Below, piece by piece: positions 35,826 through 44,596 of a DNA stretch of 64,000 nt (the stretch's first letter is position 1; each line of letters starts with the position of its first letter). The notes under the pieces were generated by a model. It did no database searches, was not told the origin of the DNA, and was given only the letters and a program-made list of their open reading frames with translations. The DNA comes from Piscirickettsiaceae bacterium (GTDB lineage: Bacteria > Pseudomonadota > Gammaproteobacteria > Nitrosococcales > Methylophagaceae), in contig JAIBDZ010000001.1 of assembly GCA_024685975.1 (NCBI GenBank), forward strand, positions 1 through 64,000, in the 5' to 3' direction. The position numbers and the translations under genes are program-made.

Positions 35826-36383
35826 TTAACTCAATCCTACGATAACGATAAAAGATCCAATGCCGATAAAAAAAGTAAGCAATGTGAGTTGCTTTAATTT
35901 TGGTGATTGCCAAGCTAAGAATAAACCCGAAATCAGCAAAAGCCCTATAGCAATCGCGAACACAGCAGCATACACTTTGAATGCTGTGCCTCCTTTAGCC
36001 TTATGAAGCTGAACCAAGTTTCGGTACCAGCTTGTATGCTTAACAGTGAGTTTTGCCGTTAGCTTGTTATCTGTAGGCTCTAAAATGACATCTTTAGATG
36101 AGCCGGTCCATTCCAGCATAAAATGATTGCCGTAGTTTTTCAGTTTTGCCTTGCCTGATGGATAACTGAGCTCTCGCTTTTTCAGTTCAGCTTCAGTCAA
36201 CTCAATGAGTTCATTTAAGTCTGGGTTCATTTCTGTGGCCAGCTGAATTTTGTAGCTTTCTTCTTGGTAGCTGCCTTTAATGCCCCATGTGTATAACGCG
36301 CCGGTCAGCATAAACATAGTCGCAACAGGAAAAATAAAAGCGGCCAGTAATGCATGTATGGTCATGAGTTGTAATCTAGTCAT
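35826..36383 (-). CDS. PepSY-associated transmembrane protein
   Basis: A 185-residue membrane protein with an N-terminal helix (residues 8-33), an extracytoplasmic beta-rich domain, and two C-terminal helices (VYAAVFAIAIGLLLISGLFLA; LLTFFIGIGSFIVIVG). The layout matches small PepSY-TM proteins, often linked to iron or copper reductase systems. No iron genes adjoin it except the TonB2 operon about 3 kb away. Function is unknown. Confidence 0.7.
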   Translation of the reverse strand: MTRLQLMTIHALLAAFIFPVATMFMLTGALYTWGIKGSYQEESYKIQLATEMNPDLNELIELTEAELKKRELSYPSGKAKLKNYGNHFMLEWTGSSKDVILEPTDNKLTAKLTVKHTSWYRNLVQLHKAKGGTAFKVYAAVFAIAIGLLLISGLFLAWQSPKLKQLTLLTFFIGIGSFIVIVGLS

Positions 36384-36431
36384 TATCTACTCCTTTGATC
36401 AATACCCGATGATTGTGAACTCAATACTCTG

Positions 36432-37877
36432 TTAACGTGTTGAGTTTAAACTTGCTTCGTATTCTCGTCCAAAGTCTTCTAATTTATCTAACACGATTTT
36501 TTGGGAATCGCTTAAGTCTCGTTCTCGGCAGTCTTGGATGGTTGCAAAAAAGGCTGGTAGGCTGAGAATCTTGTCATTATTTTCTGTGTTAAGCCGTTGC
36601 TGGCGGTAGTGTTGCCATTCTGCTTGTTCTTCTTCATTTAAGGATTCTGGCCAGTTTCTGGCGCGATAACGAAATAACATTTCTTCCAACCGGTTATCTT
36701 CAAAGGGAATGGACAAAGCACTTAGGTTTTTAGGGTCTGCTGTGCGAATTAATTCCATTTTACGTTTGTCATTGGCACTGAAAAAGCCACCGGAATATAA
36801 ACTGGCATCGGGATCATCAATGTCGTCATAATCCGCTTTGGTAAAGATAGCATTGAGTTTTTCTGTTAAATCACCGGCGGCATTGAGTTCGGCGAGATGT
36901 TGATAATGTTGCTCGCGATCAATATCTAGGCGTTTGGCTGCGTCGTCATTCAAGGTGTTTTCAGGTACGACGACAGGGCATTTATTGATATGAATGGTTT
37001 TAAGCGCTGGACGAGAAACACCTTCAGGTAAGTCTTTGTATGGAGTGAAGAGCCATTGTTTTAATGTCTCGGCATCTTCATTGATGAGACTTGTGGGTGA
37101 ATGGCGAAGATCATAAACAATAATGCCGTTCGGGTTAGTTGGATCTTTGGCTAAAGGAACCACTAATGCAGTGCCACAATACTCACTGGGATACATTCGA
37201 GAGACATGAATGACGGGCGTTCGGTCATTTACATTTAATAAAGGCGCAATATTATTTTTACGGCGGTTTTGGTAGACGTAATCATACAGTTTGGGTTGGG
37301 CTGTTTTGATTAATTTCGCAAAGGCAATGGTCGCATAAACATCGACTAAGGCATCATGTGCGCCTTGGTGTTCGATATGATTAGCTGCCGTTAAATGTTC
37401 GAGGCGAAAGCTGGGTTTGCCGTCTTCTCTATCAGGCCAATTGATGCCGTCAGGGCGTAGGGCACGTGTGAGGCGTGCCATATCAATAATATCCCAACGA
37501 GAATTACCATTTTGCCATTCTCTCGCATAAGCATCGTAAAAATGACGATACAAAATAAAACGGGTAAATTCATCATCAAAACGCAGACTGTTATAGCCGA
37601 CGCCGCAAGTATCGGGCTGGGCTAATTCGCTGTGAATTAATTTGATGAATTCCGCTTCGGGCAACCCTTTTTCATTGGCTTCTTGTGGCGTAATACCCGT
37701 CACAAGACAGGCCTCTGGCGAAGGCAGGCTATCATCGGCTAATTTGCAGTAAATCATCAGAGGATCGCCAATGATATTGAGATCTTCATCAGTGCGAATA
37801 CCGGCAAATTGAGCAGGACGATCATAGCGAGGATCGATGCCAAAAGTTTCGTAATCGTGCCAATAAAGTGATTTCAT
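36432..37877 (-). CDS. sbcB: exodeoxyribonuclease I SbcB
   Basis: A 481-residue DEDDh 3'-5' ssDNA exonuclease. Active-site residues are visible as WHDYETFG (residues 6-13), VGYNSLRFDDEFTRF and GAHDALVDVYATI. It trims single strands in recombination and repair. Length is near E. coli ExoI (475). It starts 7 bp after the hemL stop on the same strand, so the two may be co-transcribed. Confidence 0.96.
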   Translation of the reverse strand: MKSLYWHDYETFGIDPRYDRPAQFAGIRTDEDLNIIGDPLMIYCKLADDSLPSPEACLVTGITPQEANEKGLPEAEFIKLIHSELAQPDTCGVGYNSLRFDDEFTRFILYRHFYDAYAREWQNGNSRWDIIDMARLTRALRPDGINWPDREDGKPSFRLEHLTAANHIEHQGAHDALVDVYATIAFAKLIKTAQPKLYDYVYQNRRKNNIAPLLNVNDRTPVIHVSRMYPSEYCGTALVVPLAKDPTNPNGIIVYDLRHSPTSLINEDAETLKQWLFTPYKDLPEGVSRPALKTIHINKCPVVVPENTLNDDAAKRLDIDREQHYQHLAELNAAGDLTEKLNAIFTKADYDDIDDPDASLYSGGFFSANDKRKMELIRTADPKNLSALSIPFEDNRLEEMLFRYRARNWPESLNEEEQAEWQHYRQQRLNTENNDKILSLPAFFATIQDCRERDLSDSQKIVLDKLEDFGREYEASLNSTR

Positions 37878-37883
37878 AATGAA

Positions 37884-39164
37884 CTACAATAACGCCAATG
37901 CTTCACGAGCAGCATTTAAAGTATGTTCGATTTCTTTATCACCATGTTGAGCTGAGACGAAACCCGCTTCAAAAGCAGAAGGGGCAAGGTAGACGCCTCG
38001 ATCTAACATCAGATGGAAGAATTTTTTGAAGCGTTCTTGATCGCTATTGACGACTTGTTCGTAAAAATCGACTTGTTCATCTTCAGTGAAAAAGAGGCCA
38101 AACATGCCACCAACATGGCTGGTAGCCATCGGAATGCCCGCTTCATCAGCAAGTGATTTTAATCCTGTTGCAAGCTTTTCAGCTGAGGCAGCAAGCTTAT
38201 CGTGAAAACCATCTTGTTGAATCAGTTTTAATGTTGCAAGACCAGCTGCCATTGAAATCGGGTTACCTGATAAGGTGCCGGCTTGATAAACAGGGCCTAA
38301 TGGCGCGATATGTTCCATGACTTCGCGTTTGCCACCAAAAGCGCCAACAGGTAATCCGCCGCCGACGACTTTACCTAGCGTGGTTAAATCTGGCGTGACA
38401 TTGTAATGGGCTTGCGCGCCACCTAATGACACACGAAAGCCTGTCATGACTTCATCAAAAATAAGTACGCTATTGTATTGATCACAAACGGATCGCAAGC
38501 CTTCTAAAAAGCCATCAACAGGAGGGATGCAGTTCATATTTCCGGCGACAGGTTCAACAATAATGCAGGCGATTTGATCGCCTAATTCTTTAAAACATTC
38601 AGTAACAGAATCAATATCATTAAAACGCAGTGTCAAAGTATGTTCAGCCAAAGACTCTGGTACACCTGCAGAAGAGGGGACGCCTAAAGTCAGTGCGCCT
38701 GAACCGGCTTTAACTAATAAAGAATCGGCATGACCGTGATAGCAGCCTTCAAATTTGACGATCTTATCGCGTCCGGTATAACCACGAGCTAGACGAATCG
38801 CACTCATGGTTGCTTCTGTGCCAGAGCTGACCATGCGAACCAAATCCATAGAAGGAACCAATTTACAGACTTCTTCTGCCATGGTGGTTTCGATTTCGGT
38901 TGGCGCGCCGAAACCTAAGCCGTATTGTACGGATTGTTGAACTGCTTGAATAACATCAGGATGCGCATGGCCGACAATCATTGGGCCCCATGAGCCGATA
39001 TAATCGACATATTGTTTACCTTCTGCATCCGTGACCCATGCGCCTTTGCCTTCGCGGAAAAAGATTGGATCGCCACCGACGCCTTTAAAAGCACGGACAG
39101 GTGAATTGACACCGCCAGGAATGTGTTGTTGTGCTTGTAAAAAGAGGTCGTGATTGTTTTGCAT
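37884..39164 (-). CDS. hemL: glutamate-1-semialdehyde 2,1-aminomutase HemL
   Basis: A 426-residue class-III PLP enzyme. Substrate and cofactor motifs: [18 protein letters not shown] at the N-terminus, [25 protein letters not shown], and the PLP lysine in [19 protein letters not shown]. It makes 5-aminolevulinate from glutamate-1-semialdehyde in the C5 haem pathway. Upstream (minus strand) is about 290 bp without a gene, shared with the TonB2 operon's Fur box. Confidence 0.97.
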   Translation of the reverse strand: MQNNHDLFLQAQQHIPGGVNSPVRAFKGVGGDPIFFREGKGAWVTDAEGKQYVDYIGSWGPMIVGHAHPDVIQAVQQSVQYGLGFGAPTEIETTMAEEVCKLVPSMDLVRMVSSGTEATMSAIRLARGYTGRDKIVKFEGCYHGHADSLLVKAGSGALTLGVPSSAGVPESLAEHTLTLRFNDIDSVTECFKELGDQIACIIVEPVAGNMNCIPPVDGFLEGLRSVCDQYNSVLIFDEVMTGFRVSLGGAQAHYNVTPDLTTLGKVVGGGLPVGAFGGKREVMEHIAPLGPVYQAGTLSGNPISMAAGLATLKLIQQDGFHDKLAASAEKLATGLKSLADEAGIPMATSHVGGMFGLFFTEDEQVDFYEQVVNSDQERFKKFFHLMLDRGVYLAPSAFEAGFVSAQHGDKEIEHTLNAAREALALL

Positions 39165-39374
39165 GATGCATCCTTAAAATATAATTTAATCTAAAGGATA
39201 GATTTTAGCCGATTTTGCTCAGATTTTCTGGTTTTGATTTTAAACTGACTAGTCTACAATCATCACTCTGGGCGATTTAACATAGAGGTGCGTTAAATCA
39301 CCTGTTTTTGTTTCGTCATATTTCGTTATGATGGGCTGTTTAAGGTAAATCTAGTGTCATAATAATATGATATT

Positions 39375-39393
39375 ATAAATGATAATCATTATT
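39375..39393. promoter_or_regulatory. Fur box upstream of the TonB2 operon
   Basis: The palindromic core ATGATAATCATTAT (39379-39392) matches the middle of the Fur consensus GATAATGATAATCATTATC without a mismatch; the flanking bases match partly (about 15 of 19 overall). It lies 64 bp before the first gene, consistent with iron-repressed transcription. Confidence 0.8.
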
Positions 39394-39457
39394 AAATAGG
39401 GTTGTCTCAATACGCAAGTTATTGTGATAAACGTTACGGTTTAGACGGGAATTTTTC

Positions 39458-40228
39458 ATGAGAATCACCACTTTTCAGCGTTGTTGCTTAATGGCATCGG
39501 CGGTGTTTTTATCACCTATTGTTTATGGTGATGATGTCGGGACTTTAAAGAAAGCGATTGATGCTCAAGTCAATAGTGAATTGACAGCTCAGCAATCGCA
39601 AAAGACGATTGATGACCTCTCTGAGCAGACCGATCAGATGTTGGCGGAATACCGCAATGTATTAAGACAAACTGAAAGTTTACGTATTTATAATGCGCAA
39701 TTAGAGACATTGGTGAATTCGCAAGAGAGTGAAATCAACTCTATTGCTGAGCAATTAACCAATATTGAAACGACACAACGTGAAATTGTGCCGCTGATGC
39801 TAAAAATGATTGAAGTCATTGCGCAGTTTGTTGAATTAGATGTGCCTTTCTTACCGGAAGAACGTCAACATCGTATTGAAACATTGCAAACATTGATGGA
39901 ACGCGCTGATGTCAGTTTAGCTGAAAAATACCGTCGTATTCTTGAAGCGTATCAGGTCGAAACGGAATATGGTCGTACGATTGAAGCCTATCAAGGCGAA
40001 TTGACCTTAGATGGCGAACAACGCACAGTCGATTTTCTGCGTATTGGCCGGGTCAGTCTGTATTACCTTTCTTTAGATGGTCAACATGCTGGCGTATGGG
40101 ATCAAGGCTGGAAACCATTGGAAACCAGTTATTTACCGACACTTGAGACAGGTCTCAAAATGGCCAGAAAACAGTTGCCGCCAGATTTATTAGTGTTACC
40201 GGTTAAGAAAGTGGGAGAAGCCCAATGA
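39458..40228 (+). CDS. DUF3450 protein of the TonB2 operon
   Basis: A 256-residue exported protein with signal peptide and long coiled coil (about residues 30-110, QSQKTIDDLSEQTDQMLAEYRNVLR). The DUF3450 pattern LDVPFLPEERQHRIETLQTLMERADVSLAEKYRRILEAYQ is clear. It is the first gene of the ttpC-exbB2-exbD2-tonB2-like cluster of Vibrio and relatives, where it precedes TtpC. It overlaps the TtpC gene by 4 bp. Role is poorly known. Confidence 0.88.
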   Translation: MRITTFQRCCLMASAVFLSPIVYGDDVGTLKKAIDAQVNSELTAQQSQKTIDDLSEQTDQMLAEYRNVLRQTESLRIYNAQLETLVNSQESEINSIAEQLTNIETTQREIVPLMLKMIEVIAQFVELDVPFLPEERQHRIETLQTLMERADVSLAEKYRRILEAYQVETEYGRTIEAYQGELTLDGEQRTVDFLRIGRVSLYYLSLDGQHAGVWDQGWKPLETSYLPTLETGLKMARKQLPPDLLVLPVKKVGEAQ

Positions 40229-41592
40229 AAATGCGTTATATCTTATTGGGTTTGAGTTTGTTGGCAACGCCTGTGTTGGCGAACCATTCTAATGAAAAGC
40301 CGACGAATCTAGATGAATTATTCGAACGTGTAAAACACGATCGCATGATGGAGCAAGAGCAACATCAACGTCGTGAAGCTAACTTTATTAATATGCGTGA
40401 TCAACAAGCACAATTGCTTGCAGAGGCGAAAGCCCAGCTTGAGGCGCAAGAAGCGAAAACAGCGTCTTTAAATGAATTGTTTCAACAACAAGAACAATTA
40501 TTGGCAGAACAACAAGCTGATTTGATGATGAAATCAGGTTCATTAGGTGAGTTGTTCGGTACGGTAAGACAAGTAGCGAATGAAAGTCGAAGTGTGTTGG
40601 GCAGCTCAATGATTGCGGCACAGCATCCTGAACAAAGTGTCTTTTTAAATGACATTGCTGACCGAAAAGAGCAGCCGACAATTAATGAAATCCGTGAAGT
40701 ATGGCTGGCCTTGCAACATGAAATGACTGCGTCTGGCAAGGTAACGCAATTTCCGTTGTCGATCATTACAACACAAGGTGTTGTGGCTGAAAAACAGGTC
40801 ACGCGCATCGGTCCTTTTACCGCGTTTAGTGAGGGCCAGTTTTTAAGATATCTACCTGATAATGGCAATATGGTTGAGCTTGGACGTCAACCGGTATCGC
40901 GGTTACAGCAAATCGCCACTGAGTTTGAAGCGGCACCAGCGGGTAGTTTAATACCTGTGGTGATCGATCCTAGTCGTGGTGCGATTATGGATTTATTGGG
41001 GCAAAAACCAGATGCCAAAGAACGTGTCACGCAAGGTGGTTGGATTGGTTATTTGATTTTAGCTTTAGGCGCGATTGGGTTATTGATTGCCCTACAACGC
41101 TTTATTTCGCTGTCAGTGACAGGGCAAAAAGTGGCCAAGCAACAAAAGCAAACAGAAGCCAATGAGAATAATCCATTAGGCCGAATACTGTCTGTCTACC
41201 GAGCTGACTTGGCTAATGATATCGAAACACTAACGCTAAAGTTAGATGAAGCAATTTTACGTGAAGTGCCAAAAGTGGAACGTGGGTTAGCGACATTGGC
41301 TATTTTAGCGGCGATTGCCCCAATGTTAGGTTTATTAGGGACGGTATCCGGCATGATCGAAACATTCCAATCGATCACATTGTTTGGTACGGGTGATCCT
41401 AAGATGATGTCGAGTGGGATTTCTCAAGCCTTAGTGACGACTGAATTAGGTTTGGCAGTGGCAATTCCATTATTGTTATTACATAGCCTGTTATCCAGCA
41501 AAAGTAATCGCTTAGTACAAGTGTTTGATGAAGAAAGTGCCACATTAATAGCGCGTAATGCAGAACAAGATAATGGCCGCATTCAATCATAA
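40225..41592 (+). CDS. ttpC: TtpC-type MotA/TolQ/ExbB proton channel protein
   Basis: A 455-residue protein: signal peptide, a periplasmic coiled-coil extension of about 240 residues, then the MotA/TolQ/ExbB membrane core (about 270-440) with GLATLAILAAIAPMLGLLGTVSGMIETFQ. The large N-terminal extension distinguishes TtpC from plain ExbB. It supports TonB2-dependent transport. It is followed by ExbB with a 20-bp overlap. Confidence 0.9.
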   Translation: MKMRYILLGLSLLATPVLANHSNEKPTNLDELFERVKHDRMMEQEQHQRREANFINMRDQQAQLLAEAKAQLEAQEAKTASLNELFQQQEQLLAEQQADLMMKSGSLGELFGTVRQVANESRSVLGSSMIAAQHPEQSVFLNDIADRKEQPTINEIREVWLALQHEMTASGKVTQFPLSIITTQGVVAEKQVTRIGPFTAFSEGQFLRYLPDNGNMVELGRQPVSRLQQIATEFEAAPAGSLIPVVIDPSRGAIMDLLGQKPDAKERVTQGGWIGYLILALGAIGLLIALQRFISLSVTGQKVAKQQKQTEANENNPLGRILSVYRADLANDIETLTLKLDEAILREVPKVERGLATLAILAAIAPMLGLLGTVSGMIETFQSITLFGTGDPKMMSSGISQALVTTELGLAVAIPLLLLHSLLSSKSNRLVQVFDEESATLIARNAEQDNGRIQS

Positions 41593-42115
41593 TTTATTTA
41601 ATCTCCAATTATTAATGGAGAGCGGCGGCCTTGTGCTGTGGCTGATTCTTGCTGCGTCTATTTTAATGTGGACATTGATAGCTGAACGGTATGTATTTGT
41701 GTATTGGGTTTACCCTAAACAAGTACAAAGCAGTGTCACGGAGTGGCAACATCGCACAGAGCATCATAGTTGGATGGCGCAACAGATACGGGCAGGCATG
41801 CTTGCTTTTGCAAGAACATCACTTCAACAACATTTGATGTTGATTAAAACATTAACAGTTGCCTTACCGATGCTAGGTCTACTCGGCACGGTGCATGGCA
41901 TGATCCAAACGTTTGATGTGTTATCGGTGTTTGGCACCAGTAATGTGCGTGGTATGGCAGGCGGAATTTCAATCGCATTAATCACAACAATGGCCGGATT
42001 ATTAACGGCATTGTCTGGATTATATTTTAGTGCGGAATTAGAACAACGTGTGACTCGCTCGGTACAAGACATGGCCGAACAATTAACACGAGATGAGCAA
42101 AGGTACATAAAGTGA
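41573..42115 (+). CDS. exbB: ExbB2 proton channel subunit
   Basis: A 180-residue MotA/TolQ/ExbB family protein from ATG 41573 inside the end of ttpC; three membrane helices, with LPMLGLLGTVHGMIQTFDVLSVFGTSNVRGMAGGISIALITTMAG (quoted in part) being the channel region. It forms the pentameric channel with ExbD. The GTG start of exbD overlaps its stop by 4 bp, showing translational coupling. Confidence 0.92.
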   Translation: MAAFNHNLFNLQLLMESGGLVLWLILAASILMWTLIAERYVFVYWVYPKQVQSSVTEWQHRTEHHSWMAQQIRAGMLAFARTSLQQHLMLIKTLTVALPMLGLLGTVHGMIQTFDVLSVFGTSNVRGMAGGISIALITTMAGLLTALSGLYFSAELEQRVTRSVQDMAEQLTRDEQRYIK

Positions 42116-42519
42116 GAAATCGACATACACGACGCCAAAGTGGCAATGTGGCAGAGATTAATATGACACCATTGATTGATATGGTGTTTATTTTGCTGAT
42201 CTTTTTTATCGTGACATCATCCTTTGTCAAAGAGGCCGGTGTCGATGTGAATCGTCCAACTGCAAAAACTGCCGTCAAAAAAGAACTGGCTAATATCATG
42301 ATTGCCATTACAGCTGAAGGCGAAATTAATATGGAAGGCCGTGTTGTCGATAGGCGTGCTGTGAGAGCGAATGTGGAAAGACTGCATGCTGAAAACCCAG
42401 AAGGTTCAGTTATTATCTTAGCGGATGAAGATGCCAAAACAGGGATCTTGATTGAAGTGATGGATCAAGCAAGACTGGCTGGTGTCAGTAATGTTTCTAT
42501 CGCTGCAGAAAACAAATAA
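42112..42519 (+). CDS. exbD: ExbD2 biopolymer transport protein
   Basis: A 135-residue ExbD with GTG start. The single helix holds the conserved membrane Asp in NMTPLIDMVFILLIFFIV, which carries protons; the periplasmic domain follows (IMIAITAEGEINMEGRVV). It couples proton flow to TonB. Confidence 0.93.
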   Translation: MRNRHTRRQSGNVAEINMTPLIDMVFILLIFFIVTSSFVKEAGVDVNRPTAKTAVKKELANIMIAITAEGEINMEGRVVDRRAVRANVERLHAENPEGSVIILADEDAKTGILIEVMDQARLAGVSNVSIAAENK

Positions 42520-42524
42520 GTACG

Positions 42525-43178
42525 ATGATGCGGTTATTTATCGGTTTAATCATTGCCGCTATGGTGAATTTTGGTTTATTCACTTTGATGCATTTGATGA
42601 CGTCAACAGATAGAGTGAAACGCCAAACGTATGACGATATACGGATCTTGGATTTTGTTCGGGTTAAAAAAGAACAACAAGTTGAAACCAAACAACGGAA
42701 AGTGCCGGAGAAACCTAAACCACCTGAAGACATGCCGCCACCGCCAAAAGTGCAACCTAAAACGCAACAGGTGAAAGCACCAACACCGGAATTATCAGTC
42801 CCTAATATCAAAGTGCCGTTAAATATTGCTGGTGGTCCTTATTTAGGTGATTTCTCAGCAGCTAAAGCCGCGCCAGTGACCCCTGTTCAAACAGGTGTGA
42901 GCGAATATGCACAAGTGACGCCATTAGTGCGTATTCCACCACGTTATCCAAGGTTAGCCGCTCGTAGAGGGATTGAAGGCGTGGTGCGTGTTGCTTTTAC
43001 CATTACAAAAGATGGACTAGTCAGCCAAGCACGGGTATTGAGTGCCGATCCTGCCGGTGTGTTTGATGCCGCCGCGCTTAAAGCGGTGAAAAAATGGAAA
43101 TTTAGTCCGAAGATGGTCGATGGCAAAGCGGTAGAACAAACCGCGGCGCAAGAAATTACGTTTAGGTTGTCGAAATGA
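42525..43178 (+). CDS. tonB: TonB2-type energy transducer
   Basis: A 217-residue TonB. It has an N-terminal membrane anchor (about residues 3-23), a proline/lysine-rich spacer (PEKPKPPEDMPPPPKVQPK), and the C-terminal TonB domain (PRYPRLAARRGIEGVVRVAFTITKDG, then FDAAALKAVKKWKFSP). It transmits energy to TonB-dependent receptors for siderophores or other ligands. None of these receptors is in the window. Confidence 0.94.
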   Translation: MMRLFIGLIIAAMVNFGLFTLMHLMTSTDRVKRQTYDDIRILDFVRVKKEQQVETKQRKVPEKPKPPEDMPPPPKVQPKTQQVKAPTPELSVPNIKVPLNIAGGPYLGDFSAAKAAPVTPVQTGVSEYAQVTPLVRIPPRYPRLAARRGIEGVVRVAFTITKDGLVSQARVLSADPAGVFDAAALKAVKKWKFSPKMVDGKAVEQTAAQEITFRLSK

Positions 43179-44407
43179 TGCGTTATTGGATAATTATCAT
43201 GACTTTGCTAGGGCTGATGTCTAGCTCAATTGTTCTAGCAGAAGAGAAACAATACTTATTGCAAGAGGCGACGTATAAGCCTTTAATGGCGGCGCAAGAG
43301 CTAATGGAAGCCGAGCGCTACCAAGAAGCCAAAAGGCAACTGTTAGCGTTATTGCAACAAACAAAAACAGGTTCCTATGATCGTGCTGTCGTGCAACAGA
43401 CCCTCGGTTATGCTTATTCTGCACTAGAGCAATATCGTGATGCGTTAACGTATTTCCAGCAAGCATTAGATAGTCACGCTTTACCCAATGAAGTGAGTCA
43501 TGCGTTACGGTATAACTTGGGCCAGCTACTGATTGCTGAAGGTCGTTATCAACAAGGTGTAACAGTACTGACAGCTTGGTTGCGAGCTGAACCTAACCCG
43601 CCGAATAGTGCACGTGTTTTATTAGCGAATGCTTATTATCAATTAGAACAATATAAATCGGTCGTGACCCAAATGAACGCGGCGATTAAAAATGAGCGAA
43701 AAGTACCGGAAAGTTGGTATCAATTATTGCTAGCAGCTCATATTGAGCTCAGACAATATCGCTCAGCGACGACGGTTGTAGAAAAGTTGATCGTGATTGA
43801 TTCAGATAATGATAATTATTGGGCGCAATTATCTTCGCTTTATAGTCAGCGTGAAAAACATGTCTCGGCACTGGCGGTACAAGTATTAGCACAGCAACTC
43901 CAACAAGATAATGCCAAAGTGATTGTGCGCTTATCCAATATGTATCGTTATTTGGGTATTCCATATAAGTCGGCAGAATTATTACAGTCAGCGATGGATA
44001 GAGGCATATTAGGGCGAACTGAACGTCATTTGAACCGCTTAGCTGAAAGCTGGCTAGCAGCAAGAGAGCGAGCTAAGGCCGCAGCGGTGTATAAGCGATT
44101 GGCGGCAATAGATAAGACGGGCGAGGCTGACTTGAAATATGCCAGAGTATTATTCGATATGGAACAATGGCAGTCAGCAAATGAGGCGTTTGAGAGCAGT
44201 TTAACCGAGCTTAAAGGACGACAACGTGGCACAGCTGTTTTGCTGGCAGGGTTGTCACAGTTCTACCTTGGTAAGCTTGATGAGGCGACAAAACTACTAG
44301 AGCAAGCGACGCAATATTCGCGCGAAAGTCAGCAAGCCCAATATTGGTTGCAATATATTAAACGTATCAATCAGGCCACAGAAGATGCAGATCAAACTGT
44401 TGGTTAG
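43175..44407 (+). CDS. TPR-repeat protein of the TonB2 operon
   Basis: A 410-residue exported protein (signal peptide at residues 1-23) almost wholly made of TPR-like helical pairs, e.g. VVQQTLGYAYSALEQYRDALTYF. A TPR protein in this final position is usual in Vibrio TonB2 clusters. It overlaps tonB by 4 bp. Its job in transport is not established. Confidence 0.86.
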   Translation: MMRYWIIIMTLLGLMSSSIVLAEEKQYLLQEATYKPLMAAQELMEAERYQEAKRQLLALLQQTKTGSYDRAVVQQTLGYAYSALEQYRDALTYFQQALDSHALPNEVSHALRYNLGQLLIAEGRYQQGVTVLTAWLRAEPNPPNSARVLLANAYYQLEQYKSVVTQMNAAIKNERKVPESWYQLLLAAHIELRQYRSATTVVEKLIVIDSDNDNYWAQLSSLYSQREKHVSALAVQVLAQQLQQDNAKVIVRLSNMYRYLGIPYKSAELLQSAMDRGILGRTERHLNRLAESWLAARERAKAAAVYKRLAAIDKTGEADLKYARVLFDMEQWQSANEAFESSLTELKGRQRGTAVLLAGLSQFYLGKLDEATKLLEQATQYSRESQQAQYWLQYIKRINQATEDADQTVG

Positions 44408-44486
44408 AAAACGCCATGGCGTGCAACTACGGACTACTCGCACTTGTCTATCGTCTAATGATTCCCTTATGATGGCAGGATAATAA

Positions 44487-44532
44487 CGAATAAGTGATGT
44501 CGACTGGCAACGGTGCTACTTACGCTTATTCG
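44487..44532. promoter_or_regulatory. long inverted repeat upstream of ovoA
   Basis: CGAATAAG (44487-44494) and its exact complement CTTATTCG (44525-44532) enclose a 30-base loop, ending 64 bp before the ovoA ATG. No T-tract follows. It could be an operator, a leader structure for ovoA or a 3' hairpin of the TonB2 operon. Confidence 0.4.
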
Positions 44533-44596
44533 AGGAATTTATTTTGCTTAGCCTTATAAATGGCTAATGTCATCGCGAATTAACAAGGATAATGAT

